Part shown: positions 17,258 through 26,578 of the stretch, piece by piece | Position numbering within the stretch: the stretch's first letter is position 1 | Layout: each line of letters opens with the position of its first letter | Assembly: GCF_002902665.1 (NCBI RefSeq) | Contig: NZ_PPRM01000011.1 | Span: forward strand, 1 to 54,798 | Reading direction: 5' to 3' | DNA from: Macrococcoides caseolyticum | GTDB taxonomy: Bacteria > Bacillota > Bacilli > Staphylococcales > Staphylococcaceae | DNA: 54,798 nt | Made by a program: the position numbers and the translations under genes | The notes under the pieces: generated by a model | What the model was told of the DNA's origin: nothing | Seen by the model: the letters and a program-made list of their open reading frames with translations, nothing else | Database searches by the model: none

Positions 17258-18172
17258 TTACTTTGTATACTGTTTTTCTATACCCTTTGCTTTATCTTCC
17301 TGAAAGCGAGCAATACGCATCTCGACATCAAAGATTTTCATCGAAAGATGATACATCGGTAATTGTGTCAATATATAGAGGATCCATGGTATTGTAGGTT
17401 CATAATCATGAAGTGCAATGATAAGGGTGTCAGTATGCTTCAGTCTTCTAAACTCCATGCGTGCACGACTTGTTAGTGTATTTTTGTATAATGCACCTTC
17501 TGTTATCTTATAGACCATTCTATTTTCATCACTTTTTGCTTCATCCTCACATAACGTAAGTACATGCTTGCCCGCTGCATAAATCGTATATCCGTTATCC
17601 TGACGTTTTACGTTGATAATATTAAACGCCATATCACTCAACCAGCTAAAATAATAATGACTCAAATCTGTTATCGTCCAGTCTGATGGCATCAACGTAC
17701 GTTGAATACTTCTTACATCATTGATTTCTGAACTCTGTGTTTGTGCGACTATTCCTTTACGCTTAATTGAAGTGGTTGAGACATGAACAGGTGTTTTATA
17801 GCTACGCAGAATATCCAATGTTTCTTGATCTTCTGTTGTACCAGATACATAGAAAATCGCTTTCAATTGTGTGATTTCTGCAGCGCGTGCAAAATTATCT
17901 GCACTGATAGCATTGATATCACGAAACTTTGTATCGTTCATCCTGCTGGAACGTTTGTTAGGATCAATAAAGTATATCCCAAAATCTACATGGGCCATTG
18001 CATCAATACAGTCATTCAAAGAGAATATATCGCCAGTCAGCCAGGTGATGCCTTCTAATGGTCTGCTCGGATATTTACTCATCGCATAAATATCATACTG
18101 CGCTGTCAATTGACTTGATATATACTTACCGATATATCCTGTTGCGCCTGTGAGTAATACTTTATCTTTCAA
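17258..18172 (-). CDS. Atypical SDR / NmrA-like NAD(P)-binding protein
   Basis: 304 residues. The N-terminus VLLTGATGYIGKYISSQL is the TGxxGxxG cofactor loop of extended or atypical SDRs, and a VSGTTEDQET segment follows at about residue 110. No YxxxK is obvious. The C-terminal 60 residues (IPWILYILTQLPMYHLSMKIFDV) are hydrophobic, so it may touch the membrane. The start is TTG at 18172, 8 nt from AGGAGG. It follows the esterase by 15 bp in the same unit. Function unknown. Confidence 0.8.
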   Translation of the reverse strand: MKDKVLLTGATGYIGKYISSQLTAQYDIYAMSKYPSRPLEGITWLTGDIFSLNDCIDAMAHVDFGIYFIDPNKRSSRMNDTKFRDINAISADNFARAAEITQLKAIFYVSGTTEDQETLDILRSYKTPVHVSTTSIKRKGIVAQTQSSEINDVRSIQRTLMPSDWTITDLSHYYFSWLSDMAFNIINVKRQDNGYTIYAAGKHVLTLCEDEAKSDENRMVYKITEGALYKNTLTSRARMEFRRLKHTDTLIIALHDYEPTIPWILYILTQLPMYHLSMKIFDVEMRIARFQEDKAKGIEKQYTK

Positions 18173-18187
18173 GGTGCATTCCTCCTG

Positions 18188-19198
18188 CTATTTCGTTTTC
18201 GTTGTAAGCGGTTCTTCTTCTAACGTATTGTACAATGCTTGATCAGTAAACGTGCTCAGAAACTTAATCACTTTATCATATGTTATTTGAGATTCCTTTA
18301 GATTCATATGAAATTGATATTGATGTCTTAATCGATGTGAGCCATCAAAAAATGACGTCGAATTCGGTACTTGATTTTCTTGCAGCACTTTGAGCAGTTC
18401 TTTTGCCTGACTTTCAAATGGGTCTGCATCTCCTACTGTCAGAAATGTTGGAGGGTACTTTCCTGTTACCTGCTGTGTGATAGACATTTGATCAATCTGT
18501 TTAAAATCGCGCTCCCAATATTTTTCTCCAGTATAGCTTTCCATAAAATCTTCAATTCGTGGAAATTTCGTTGCTCTTACGGTATCCATATCGTATAATC
18601 CACCAAATAATATTACCCCTTTAATATCATCCGGTGTAAAGACCGCCTCTTCCTGCATTTCTTTCCTTAATAATTCATTCGTCTGAAGTGCTGCAAACTG
18701 CGCTGCAATTTGTGCTCCTGCTGAATCTCCACCAATAATAATTTGATTAAAGTCAATCGGAAGATGGAATGTATTACGCTTCATAAACTGTGCAGCTTGC
18801 TTTTCCTGAATTAAAGGCACGGGATATTGATGGGCAGGTGCAAGCGCATAGTTCATATTTGCAATAATAAATCCACGCTCTGCAATACGCGCAAGATAAG
18901 CATTTTTATGTTTTTTATCACCTGCGATATATCCTCCACCATGGGTCCATATAATAAGCGGTAATTTATCTCCAGCTTTAATTTTCTTTGGCATAATAAT
19001 ATCCATTTCTGAGTTCGGCGCACCTTTACCGTATTGGACGTCAGAAATCAGCTTAACATTCATTGCCACGCCAAGTTCATCGAACACCGTATCATGATTT
19101 AATGCGGGATTTTCTTTTTTATACCAGCCAAAAACTAATGAGAACACCATTACAGTTAATGCAACTAAAATTATGATTAATAAGTATGTTTTCTTCAT
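18188..19198 (-). CDS. Membrane-anchored alpha/beta hydrolase (esterase)
   Basis: 336 residues. An N-terminal signal anchor (MKKTYLLIIILVALTVMVFSL) puts the catalytic domain outside. The hormone-sensitive-lipase/BD-FAE pattern is complete: oxyanion motif THGGGYIAGDKKHK, nucleophile GGDSAGAQIA, acid in VGDADPFES and the catalytic His in GSHRLRHQYQFHM. It is first of a two-gene unit with the NmrA-like protein. Substrate unknown; an ester or acylated surface compound is plausible. Confidence 0.85.
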   Translation of the reverse strand: MKKTYLLIIILVALTVMVFSLVFGWYKKENPALNHDTVFDELGVAMNVKLISDVQYGKGAPNSEMDIIMPKKIKAGDKLPLIIWTHGGGYIAGDKKHKNAYLARIAERGFIIANMNYALAPAHQYPVPLIQEKQAAQFMKRNTFHLPIDFNQIIIGGDSAGAQIAAQFAALQTNELLRKEMQEEAVFTPDDIKGVILFGGLYDMDTVRATKFPRIEDFMESYTGEKYWERDFKQIDQMSITQQVTGKYPPTFLTVGDADPFESQAKELLKVLQENQVPNSTSFFDGSHRLRHQYQFHMNLKESQITYDKVIKFLSTFTDQALYNTLEEEPLTTKTK

Positions 19199-19254
19199 TT
19201 CTTATTCCCTTCAATCTACACTAATTATAACATTATCATCCGTCCATATAAATA

Positions 19255-19304
19255 AAAGCCAGGAAAACACAACGCTTACGCGATGTGATTTTTCCCTGCC
19301 TTTT
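19255..19304 (-). terminator. Terminator of the YkvI-like gene
   Basis: A long imperfect stem (AAGGCAGGGAAAAATCACA with TGTGTTTTCCTGGCTT) ends in TTTTAT on the minus strand and overlaps the stop codon. Confidence 0.7.
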
Positions 19305-20376
19305 TACGCTTAATATATTTAAATAACAGTCCTAGGCATAGTAATAATCCTACATAGCCCATTATTGGGTACACTGTTCCTACAAGCTCTACAAAGCCGA
19401 CAAAACTTAAAGCATAACCAATAACCATCGATACGATAAGTAAAATAATATACTGTTTTGAATATGGTGTTGTAAGGCGCGCTGTAAATGAATACATCAA
19501 ACCGACGATTGTATTATACATCACCATCAGCATAATAATGCTTAACGCTAAACCAAGCACCGGGTGAATCATACGACCTAAAACTAAAGTTGGTATCGCT
19601 GAATCTTGAATTAATTCCAGTTCACTCAGTAAGCCAGAGTTTACCATCAATAATAGTACGAGTAATGTAATCCCACCGATAAAGGCCCCACGTCCTGCAA
19701 TACGTTTCTTCGAGGCATCACTACCGATTGCGGCTAACATACTATATCCAGTAGCAAATGCTAAGCCGCCATAGTTTAATCCTGAGAACCACCATAGCGA
19801 ACCTTCCGGAAGAAACTTCGATTTAAATGGCTGCTTTGAAGGATCGATATATTTATCTACTTCGCTTAATGGCACATGCCCTTTAAAGAAGAAATAAACT
19901 GCAATAATTGTTACAACTATAATCAAGAATGGCGTTACAACTCCAAGCGCGCTAACAATCTTATTAAAGTCCAGCAGCAACGTACCTACTACAGCACAAA
20001 TCATAATTAACGATCCTAACCATATCGGGATTCCAAAACTTTCATGAAACGCACTCCCTGATCCTGCGACCATGATGACCGATATCGCATATAAGAAAAA
20101 CACTAAAATATAGTCAATGATTTTACCAAATTTTTCACCAAAAAGGTATGTAATCGTTGGTTCATGACTATCTACATCTAATCCATAACCAACCTTACTG
20201 ATTTGACGACCAAAGAACGTCAACATAATTCCAGAAATAAGTATTGCACAATAGCTGTAAATACCATAGTTCGTGAAAAATTTTAAAACTTCCTGACCTG
20301 TTGAAAATCCAGCACCTACAATCACACCCACGTAAGCTGCACCGATTTTCATTGATTCTATATTGCCTTTAGACAT
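19276..20376 (-). CDS. YkvI-family membrane transporter
   Basis: 366 residues, about ten transmembrane helices. The signature KIGAAYVGVIVGAGFSTGQEVLKFFTNYG at residues 10-38 carries the broken-helix substrate motif (VGAGFSTGQE) of this LeuT-fold branch. GLNYGGLAFATGYSMLAAIG marks a second part of the site. Transported compound unknown. The start follows GGGAGAGG by 5 nt. It is a single-gene unit. Confidence 0.85.
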   Translation of the reverse strand: MSKGNIESMKIGAAYVGVIVGAGFSTGQEVLKFFTNYGIYSYCAILISGIMLTFFGRQISKVGYGLDVDSHEPTITYLFGEKFGKIIDYILVFFLYAISVIMVAGSGSAFHESFGIPIWLGSLIMICAVVGTLLLDFNKIVSALGVVTPFLIIVVTIIAVYFFFKGHVPLSEVDKYIDPSKQPFKSKFLPEGSLWWFSGLNYGGLAFATGYSMLAAIGSDASKKRIAGRGAFIGGITLLVLLLMVNSGLLSELELIQDSAIPTLVLGRMIHPVLGLALSIIMLMVMYNTIVGLMYSFTARLTTPYSKQYIILLIVSMVIGYALSFVGFVELVGTVYPIMGYVGLLLCLGLLFKYIKRKKAGKNHIA

Positions 20377-20398
20377 CCAACCTCTCCCTTAATATAAT

Positions 20399-20436
20399 AA
20401 AAGACTTGCTATGATTATTTCACAACAAGTCTTTAA
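20399..20436 (-). terminator. Terminator of the MFS multidrug transporter
   Basis: AAAGACTTG pairs with CAAGTCTTT, followed by TTTTATT on the minus strand. Confidence 0.7.
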
Positions 20437-20461
20437 TACCCGAAATTAAAGGTCATAAACG

Positions 20462-21904
20462 TTAAATTTGATTTTGTTCTTCAGGTAGTCCAAATGTTTC
20501 GCCTTCAGGTGCCTTGGAACGTGTGATAAATAAGGCCGTAATTAAACCTATGAGTGTAAGAGCTATCGCAAACCAATAAGCGTGATGTACACCATATGTC
20601 AGTGCCGCTTGAGTCTGTGAATGGGTAGGATTACTTATTCCTTCTAATGCATTTTGCTGGCCATGCGTCATTATACTTACAAAGACTGAAATTCCCATAG
20701 CACCGGCAATTGGTTGTATCATGTTACCGATTGCTGTTCCATGCGGATACAAATGTTTTGGTAGCTGATTGATTGCATTCGTATGACTTGGCATCATAAT
20801 CATCGAAATAGATACCATGAGCACCATATAAACAATGATAAATATATATAATGGTATACCTGGGTGAATCGTCGAGTAGAATATCATGACGAGTATCAGA
20901 ACAACCATACCTGGAATGATCATCTTACGTGGACCAATCTTATCAAATATTCGTCCCATAACCGGGCTCATCGCGCCATTTAATAAAGCACCCGGTAACA
21001 GGATCATACCTGCAACTTTGGCACTAAATTCCATCGGCCCTTGCAAGTACATCGGCATCACAATCTCAGAAGCAAACATCGCCATAACAACCACAACAAA
21101 GATAAACATCCCTTTACTATAGTTGCTATACTTAAATACGGACATATCAAGTAGCGGTGATGTCAGATGATTTTGACGGTAAATAAAGATGATCAAGGAA
21201 ATGAGTCCAATAACGATCGGCAAGAATACTGCTTTATTGCTAAATCCACCTTCTATATTCCCGACAGAGCTAAAGCCATATATAATACCTGCAACACCGA
21301 TTGTTGATAAGACAACGCTGAATATATCGATTTTCGGTTTTGTCACTTCACCGACATTATCCAGATATTTAAACGCAAATCCAATCGAAAATAGAACGAA
21401 TGGTACGACAGCAAAAAACAACCATCTCCATCCTAATGTGTCAACGATTACGCCAGAAAGTGTCGGGCCAATTGCTGGCGCAAACATCATTACAAGACCA
21501 AAATTCCCCATGACCTTTCCACGTTCATACGGCGGGAATAATAGCAGCATGGCATTCATAATAACAGGTATCAATAATCCTGTACCTGCAGCCTGAATCA
21601 TTCTGCCCGCTAAGAGCATAGGGAAATTCACTGCACACCCTGCTACCAATGTCCCGATAAGAAAGATCGACATCAATCCTATAAATAATTGTCGCGTTGT
21701 AAACCACTGTATTATAGTCGCAGATAATGGCATCAATACTCCCATAACAAGCATAAATCCAGTAGCAAGCCACTGCACAGTCGGTGCATCCACATGAAAA
21801 ACTGTCATAATCTTCGTTAGCGCGATATTCAGTAAAGTTTCATTTAAAAAGGTAAAGAATGCACCAATTAAAAATGTAGTCATAATTATAGTAGATTTTT
21901 TCAT
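20462..21904 (-). CDS. DHA2-type MFS multidrug efflux transporter (EmrB/QacA/LmrB class)
   Basis: 480 residues, about 14 transmembrane helices. Residues 15-60 hold FLNETLLNIALTKIMTVFHVDAPTVQWLATGFMLVMGVLMPLSATI, the DHA2 helix 1-2 pattern; motif C-like GPTLSGVIVDTLGWRWLFF follows. Start: the ATG at 21904, 3 nt from CGGAGGA; the longer frame passes through the promoter. A 16-bp inverted repeat lies between -35 and -10, so a repressor probably controls it, yet no regulator gene is adjacent. It probably exports drugs or toxic cations; substrates unknown. Confidence 0.88.
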   Translation of the reverse strand: MKKSTIIMTTFLIGAFFTFLNETLLNIALTKIMTVFHVDAPTVQWLATGFMLVMGVLMPLSATIIQWFTTRQLFIGLMSIFLIGTLVAGCAVNFPMLLAGRMIQAAGTGLLIPVIMNAMLLLFPPYERGKVMGNFGLVMMFAPAIGPTLSGVIVDTLGWRWLFFAVVPFVLFSIGFAFKYLDNVGEVTKPKIDIFSVVLSTIGVAGIIYGFSSVGNIEGGFSNKAVFLPIVIGLISLIIFIYRQNHLTSPLLDMSVFKYSNYSKGMFIFVVVVMAMFASEIVMPMYLQGPMEFSAKVAGMILLPGALLNGAMSPVMGRIFDKIGPRKMIIPGMVVLILVMIFYSTIHPGIPLYIFIIVYMVLMVSISMIMMPSHTNAINQLPKHLYPHGTAIGNMIQPIAGAMGISVFVSIMTHGQQNALEGISNPTHSQTQAALTYGVHHAYWFAIALTLIGLITALFITRSKAPEGETFGLPEEQNQI

Positions 21905-21914
21905 ATTTCCTCCG

Positions 21915-21950
21915 AAATTATAGATGTCTATACATCTTAAAGTACAATAT
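21915..21950 (-). promoter_or_regulatory. Promoter and operator-like palindrome of the MFS transporter
   Basis: Minus strand: TTGTAC, then TATAAT 19 bp later. The spacer holds AGATGT...ACATCT (plus-strand positions 21922-21937). A palindrome in the core promoter spacer is a classical repressor site. Confidence 0.6.
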
Positions 21951-22015
21951 ATATAAAAACAATACCTCACGTTCATTATTTTATATGCTTATTGTTATGA
22001 AGTATAATTATTTGC

Positions 22016-22045
22016 ATTTCATAACGCCTTATCTCATTATGAAAT
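22016..22045 (+). promoter_or_regulatory. Inverted repeat in the leader of the SecB-like small gene
   Basis: ATTTCATAA and TTATGAAAT form 9-bp arms around a 12-nt loop. A TATAAT at 22003-22008 lies just upstream, so the repeat is in the mRNA leader or forms an operator. It ends 24 bp before the start codon. Confidence 0.5.
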
Positions 22046-22068
22046 TAACTTGATAAAAGGAGCTTGTT

Positions 22069-22440
22069 ATGGAACTTAACAAACAAATCTTACAGACATT
22101 TGTACGCGAAGCACATGTACGTGATTTTGAAAGTCATTCTGAAGAACCTACTGTAATGCATCGAATAGATTATGAAATAAGCCAGGAAGATCCGCATCTG
22201 TTTGAGTTTAAACTCACCTTTATGTTTGGTCATTTCGGCACACAGGTTGATGGCGTCATTGAATCTACATTACTGATTCAAGCTGATTCTGAGATTAATA
22301 TACTACAAGAAATTAAAGCAAATGAAACCATGTTCGCACTTCCATTGTACGCAAAAGCATCGGCACTCGTTACAAAGCTATCCGAAGACAGAGGTCAATT
22401 TCCAATAATCGTTCCAATAGAGATATGGCTGGAACAATAA
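22069..22440 (+). CDS. Unrecognised 123-residue protein, possibly SecB-like fold
   Basis: 123 residues, acidic, no signal peptide or membrane segment. The C-terminal ALPLYAKASALVTKLSEDRG and PIIVPIEIWL recall SecB-fold or DUF1149-like proteins, but I cannot assign it with confidence. It has AAAGGAGC 6 nt before the ATG. It is the only plus-strand gene between 1 and 26 kb and sits divergently next to the MFS efflux gene. The terminator at 22443-22475 is shared with the convergent neighbour. A chaperone-like role would be a guess. Confidence 0.7.
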   Translation: MELNKQILQTFVREAHVRDFESHSEEPTVMHRIDYEISQEDPHLFEFKLTFMFGHFGTQVDGVIESTLLIQADSEINILQEIKANETMFALPLYAKASALVTKLSEDRGQFPIIVPIEIWLEQ

Positions 22441-22442
22441 AA

Positions 22443-22477
22443 ATACGCCTGACATCTAAAATGTCTAGGCGTTTTTA
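22443..22477. terminator. Bidirectional terminator
   Basis: ACGCCTGACAT pairs with ATGTCTAGGCGT (one bulge), with TTTTTA on the plus side and an A-rich tract on the other, between convergent genes. Confidence 0.85.
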
Positions 22478-22971
22478 TACTGATTAAAGTCTTTAATATC
22501 AACAACAACTTGATCTAATTTCTTAGCCGCTTTTTGCATCAACTTTCTCGCAACCTGATTATTCGAATCAATAGATAATATCTGTTTGGCTGTATCAAAC
22601 GCTTCTCTGTCAGAAAGCACCGGATTCGGTACAGTATACAAGAAGAGCAACTGTAACAAATTCTTGATTTCTTTAGATTCAGTCATATATACAGCACGTT
22701 CAGCATGATAATATGCGCTATCAAAAGCTCCATTAACTTCACAAAGCGGATAGACAAGTAACAAGAAAGCTAAGTCATGGAGTTCTACTGTCTCCTCTTT
22801 TTTCATCTGTTCTAATATAAATGTATAGTACATCACAGATTCACTTTTATGACAAGCACTGATAAAGAGCTCTTCAAACTCTAGAAAGTCTGTCTCATTC
22901 ATTATACCTTCAGCAACATGAAAATTTCCGCTAAGTATAGATTCAGCTAAGCGTTCCTGTATATTATGCAT
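22465..22971 (-). CDS. Unrecognised helical 168-residue protein
   Basis: 168 residues, predicted almost wholly helical; LHDLAFLLLVYPLCEVNGAFDSAYYHAERAVYM and the ISIDSNNQVARKLMQKAAKKL segment look like TPR-type helical pairs, so a scaffold is possible. No catalytic motif or signal peptide. The start is the ATG at 22971, 6 nt from AAGGTGGTG; the longer frame runs through that site. It lies 66 bp from the DUF418 gene, apparently a separate unit or the end of its transcript. Function unknown. Confidence 0.72.
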   Translation of the reverse strand: MHNIQERLAESILSGNFHVAEGIMNETDFLEFEELFISACHKSESVMYYTFILEQMKKEETVELHDLAFLLLVYPLCEVNGAFDSAYYHAERAVYMTESKEIKNLLQLLFLYTVPNPVLSDREAFDTAKQILSIDSNNQVARKLMQKAAKKLDQVVVDIKDFNQYKNA

Positions 22972-23037
22972 TTGATACACCACCTTTTCGATTAACATTG
23001 TACCATAATATCATCTTATTTCCTATCGCTTAAGCCT

Positions 23038-24174
23038 TCATTTTAAGTATGTAATTTTCCTCCATACCCATTCTAATGGTCCATATTTATGTCTTTTCAT
23101 ATAATATGTAGCAATGACCAGTTCAAAGATTATAATAAACAGTGCGATCAAGAATACTTGATACAGATCCAGCTTCGCATATAAACGTAGCACATAAAAT
23201 ATGATGAACATACAGATACTCTGCAATATATATAATGAAAAACTCATCTTACCCGCATAGCGAAATGGCTGCATCACCTTATAGAACAGTTGATTATCTG
23301 TAAGCAGCACAACTACGATAAAATAACAGACTGCTACTAATGTACCACCATAGAATATGAACGACTGAGATGCATACATATCCAGGTGTGCATAGATGAC
23401 ATAGTATTTAATCAGTAGTCCTAAGGCAAGTGATACAGCTGCTGTTATCATCATCATACGTTTATGCTTAAGTATAGCGCCAATCATATCAGCACGCATC
23501 GCATACATTCCAAATAAGATAAAAGGCAGAACCGATAATCCATAACCAAATATCCCGGTTAAACTTAATGCTGTGAAATTCTCCAGAAAGAATTGCTGAT
23601 TCAGCGCGAATATTTGACTAAAGTCTCCGCTTTGCATCACTTGTATCCAGCTCTGTGCAGCACTGGTAGAAGAAGCAGCAGGAATTGCTTCTGGTGAGAG
23701 TATTACAGTGATGATAACCATCAGATTTATCAGCAGGAACATGATAGATAACACGAGTGCAGCAATCAGACTAACGATATTTGGCATAAGCAAAAAGAGG
23801 ATTGCAATCATGCCGAGCACTGCATATACATTTAATATATCGCCATAAAAGATCAGTAAGCCATGAATATAGCCAAATGCAAGTAGTGCGAATACCCTTC
23901 TATACAATATTGGGATAAAATTTCCACCACGCTGCCTAATATTTGTTGCCATAATAGCGAGGCCAAACCCAAATAAAAATGAAAAAATAGGATAGAATGA
24001 ATTGTGTACGAATAAAATATCAAGGTAATATAGCATTCTATCTAAAGACAACTGAAAGTGATCCAGAGGATTCGTATAAACTTCATTCATATGAAAACCA
24101 ACGATATTCATGAATAAAATCCCCATGATACTGATTCCACGCATAATATCGATACTTTCTATACGTTTTGTCAT
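23038..24174 (-). CDS. DUF418/YeiB-family membrane protein
   Basis: 378 residues, about ten transmembrane helices. The start [21 protein letters not shown] and [15 protein letters not shown] belong to the acyltransferase-3-like superfamily; the C-terminal block [24 protein letters not shown] and [13 protein letters not shown] is the DUF418 domain. Members are predicted membrane acyltransferases of unknown substrate. The ATG overlaps the phnA stop by 4 bp (ATGA). Confidence 0.88.
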   Translation of the reverse strand: MTKRIESIDIMRGISIMGILFMNIVGFHMNEVYTNPLDHFQLSLDRMLYYLDILFVHNSFYPIFSFLFGFGLAIMATNIRQRGGNFIPILYRRVFALLAFGYIHGLLIFYGDILNVYAVLGMIAILFLLMPNIVSLIAALVLSIMFLLINLMVIITVILSPEAIPAASSTSAAQSWIQVMQSGDFSQIFALNQQFFLENFTALSLTGIFGYGLSVLPFILFGMYAMRADMIGAILKHKRMMMITAAVSLALGLLIKYYVIYAHLDMYASQSFIFYGGTLVAVCYFIVVVLLTDNQLFYKVMQPFRYAGKMSFSLYILQSICMFIIFYVLRLYAKLDLYQVFLIALFIIIFELVIATYYMKRHKYGPLEWVWRKITYLK

Positions 24175-24503
24175 ACCTTTTTTACGAATTCACTTTTTAG
24201 GCTCATTTGACCAAATCCATCTATCTTACAGTCGATATCATGTCCATTATCAGGATCAACTAGTTTAATATTCTTCACTTTCGTTCCTTGTTTAATAGCA
24301 GAGGAGCTTCCTTTAACCTTTAAATCTTTAATTACTGTTACACTGTCTCCATCACTTAAAACATTACCGTTCGCATCTCTTACAATCGTCTCTTCGACGA
24401 TTTCTTGCTGCGGCCACTCATGAGCACACATTGGACATACATAGTTTAGACCATCTTCATAAGTATATTCTGAATTACATTTGGGACATGCTGGTATTGT
24501 CAT
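24171..24503 (-). CDS. PhnA-like zinc-ribbon protein
   Basis: 110 residues. The N-terminal zinc ribbon is [21 protein letters not shown] (two CxxC pairs), followed by the PhnA/YjdM domain with [21 protein letters not shown]. Despite the name, the family is not required for phosphonate use. Probably cytoplasmic. It lies 19 bp after ogt and overlaps the DUF418 start; AAAGGAG precedes it. Confidence 0.9.
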   Translation of the reverse strand: MTIPACPKCNSEYTYEDGLNYVCPMCAHEWPQQEIVEETIVRDANGNVLSDGDSVTVIKDLKVKGSSSAIKQGTKVKNIKLVDPDNGHDIDCKIDGFGQMSLKSEFVKKV

Positions 24504-24522
24504 TAGCTTACTCCTTTGATTT

Positions 24523-25041
24523 TTATAATTGTATTTTCTCTATATTCAATAATTTATCCTTTAAATCTAAACCACCACTAAATCCTGTCAATGTTCCATC
24601 CTTGCCGATAACACGATGACAAGGCACAACAATCATCACGGGATTTGCACCAATTGCACCTCCTACCGCACGGACAGCTTTCACATTACCTGATTGCAAT
24701 GCAATATCGCTATACGATCGTGTTTCACCATATGGAATCGTAAGCAGCGTCTGCCATACAGACTTTTGAAAGTCTGTCCCTGCAAGATTAAGCGGCCACT
24801 CTAACTGCTGCTTCTTGCCTGCAAAATAAAGATTCAGCTCTTCAATATAATGCGTATGGTACTGGTCAGCTTCATAGCCAGTAACTTTTGTCGCTTGACT
24901 GAAGAAACGCTCAATATGGCGATTAACATATTCATGTGTATCTTCGTTCGCTAAATATATGACACCACATTCATCAGAAGCTATAATAAATTCGATATCC
25001 TGCACGAGAAAACAACTTATATAAATTTTCAAATCATTCAT
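24523..25041 (-). CDS. ogt: Methylated-DNA-[protein]-cysteine S-methyltransferase
   Basis: 172 residues, suicide repair of O6-alkylguanine. The active-site motif PCHRVIG (Cys near 139) and the helix-turn-helix [25 protein letters not shown] are intact; the N-terminal half is the usual Ada/Ogt extension. The ATG at 25041 directly abuts GGAAGG with no spacing; a TTG nine bases in (start 25032) may be the true start. The GNAT stop overlaps the gene start. Confidence 0.9.
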   Translation of the reverse strand: MNDLKIYISCFLVQDIEFIIASDECGVIYLANEDTHEYVNRHIERFFSQATKVTGYEADQYHTHYIEELNLYFAGKKQQLEWPLNLAGTDFQKSVWQTLLTIPYGETRSYSDIALQSGNVKAVRAVGGAIGANPVMIVVPCHRVIGKDGTLTGFSGGLDLKDKLLNIEKIQL

Positions 25042-25496
25042 CCTTCCAGTTGTGCATCTATTGCATAAGGTTTTCGCGCCATATCTATATGGGGGATTAG
25101 ATCTTCAAAATAAATATCAGATACTGGTGATAGATTGAAACTGCTATAGAAATCCTTTAGATGAGCTTGTGCACTTAAAGAAATATGTTTATCCGGATAA
25201 TTCTCTTTTATATAATCAAGTCCATTTTGCACAAGTGTTCTTGCTAATCCCCTACCACGAAACTGTGGACTCACAATTACTCTGCCCAGTTTCACCGTTT
25301 GTCCGTCAACGATAATTCTAGCATATGCCGCTATCTTATCATCTTCTTTATTGAAGTAATGGATACAAGTTAAGTCTCTTTCATCAATATCTGGGTAAAA
25401 GCATTGCTGTTCAACTACAAATGTATCTATTCTAAGTTTAAAGATCTGAAAAATTTCATCGTGTGTTAATGCTTCAAATTTCTTATATTCCCACAT
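25038..25496 (-). CDS. GNAT acetyltransferase, ElaA-like
   Basis: 152 residues. The opening FEALTHDEIFQIFKLRIDTFVVEQQCFYPDIDERD is the ElaA family pattern, and the acetyl-CoA loop is VSPQFRGRGLARTLV. Substrate unknown. First gene of the overlapping GNAT-ogt-phnA-DUF418 string; its ATG is 10 nt from TGGAGGC. Confidence 0.88.
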   Translation of the reverse strand: MWEYKKFEALTHDEIFQIFKLRIDTFVVEQQCFYPDIDERDLTCIHYFNKEDDKIAAYARIIVDGQTVKLGRVIVSPQFRGRGLARTLVQNGLDYIKENYPDKHISLSAQAHLKDFYSSFNLSPVSDIYFEDLIPHIDMARKPYAIDAQLEG

Positions 25497-25564
25497 TTAC
25501 ATCGCCTCCAGCACCATATTTATTTGATTGTAATACACACCATAGAATTAATAAAGTTAAATAT

Positions 25565-25600
25565 AAAAAAGGCGCAGTGCGACTGCACTGCGCCTTAAAA
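25565..25600 (-). terminator. Terminator of the NlpC/P60 gene
   Basis: AAGGCGCAGTGC pairs with GCACTGCGCCTT around a short loop, followed by TTTTTT on the minus strand. Confidence 0.92.
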
Positions 25601-25609
25601 TGCTTAATC

Positions 25610-26245
25610 TTAGAAACGGTAGTATCCGTCTACATGTCCACTAACATAGCTTACCGCACGTTGTCCGACACCTTCAGAAGGATTTAATGCATCTACCATT
25701 TGTCCTCCGCCAATATATACACCAACGTGGCTATAGTTATTGAAGAATACTAAGTCACCTGGTTGTGGTGCTGATACTTGTGTACCTGCTGCTGCTTGTG
25801 CATAAGTAGTACGAGGAATTGATTTCCCCATTGCTGCTAATACTTGTTGTGCAAATGATGAACAATCTACTGCTGAAGCAGAGTTCGCACCATATACATA
25901 AGATTTACCAGCTGCAACACTTAATGCTACTGATGCAACATTTCCGCTAACTGCCGTTGTTGCAGGAGCTTTCTTCACTTCTGTATTTGTAGAAGTTTGT
26001 GACACTACAGGTGCTGCTTGTGTAGCTGTTTGTGCAACTACTGAAGTAGGTGCATCATAGTTATAAGTATAAGTGTATGAACCATCATTATTATATGTAT
26101 AGTCATATGCACTTGAATCAATTGAACTCACTGAAGATGAAGTTTGAGCAACATCTGTTCTACCGTGCGCCGCCGCATCAGCTTGAGCTGTGCCTAAAGT
26201 CGATAATGTTGCAAGTGTCGTTAAAGTTAATGCTGTCTTTTTCAT
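25610..26245 (-). CDS. Secreted NlpC/P60 peptidoglycan hydrolase
   Basis: 211 residues. Signal peptide MKKTALTLTTLATLSTLGTAQADAAA, then a low-complexity Ser/Tyr/Thr-rich linker (YDYTYNNDGSYTYTYNYD and Val/Gln/Thr repeats) of about 80 residues, then the NlpC/P60 domain from about residue 100: catalytic Cys in AVDCSSFAQQVL, His in YSHVGVYIGGG, with MVDALNPSEG where the third polar residue is usually His or Asn. It cuts cell-wall peptides. There is no LysM domain. Upstream is a WalR box, so control by WalKR is likely. Confidence 0.9.
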   Translation of the reverse strand: MKKTALTLTTLATLSTLGTAQADAAAHGRTDVAQTSSSVSSIDSSAYDYTYNNDGSYTYTYNYDAPTSVVAQTATQAAPVVSQTSTNTEVKKAPATTAVSGNVASVALSVAAGKSYVYGANSASAVDCSSFAQQVLAAMGKSIPRTTYAQAAAGTQVSAPQPGDLVFFNNYSHVGVYIGGGQMVDALNPSEGVGQRAVSYVSGHVDGYYRF

Positions 26246-26367
26246 AGTTAAAATTCCTCCGTGTAATATAATCGTTATATTAAAATAGTTTAGATTAGTT
26301 TTTAATTTTTTACTGCGCTCTTGAGCACTGAAAATACTATAACATGTTTAAACATGATTTTGAGCAT

Positions 26368-26384
26368 TGTTAATGATTTGTTAC
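26368..26384 (+). promoter_or_regulatory. WalR binding box
   Basis: TGTTAA-TGATT-TGTTAC matches the WalR consensus TGTWAH-N5-TGTWAH at every position. It lies about 120 bp from the NlpC/P60 start. Autolysins are the known WalR targets in Staphylococcus. Confidence 0.65.
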
Positions 26385-26578
26385 TTAAGTGATACATTTT
26401 ATATATTGCTGTAACAAATCCATATCATTAATAATTATTGTCATATCAATGATTGCAACTAATATTTGAAAATAGTAATTGTAAGTATTATCCAAAAATA
26501 TTACAGCATTGAAATATAATATTTGCGAAACACCTATCTATTTGCTGTATATACAGATCATTTACATAATATTCTGAA

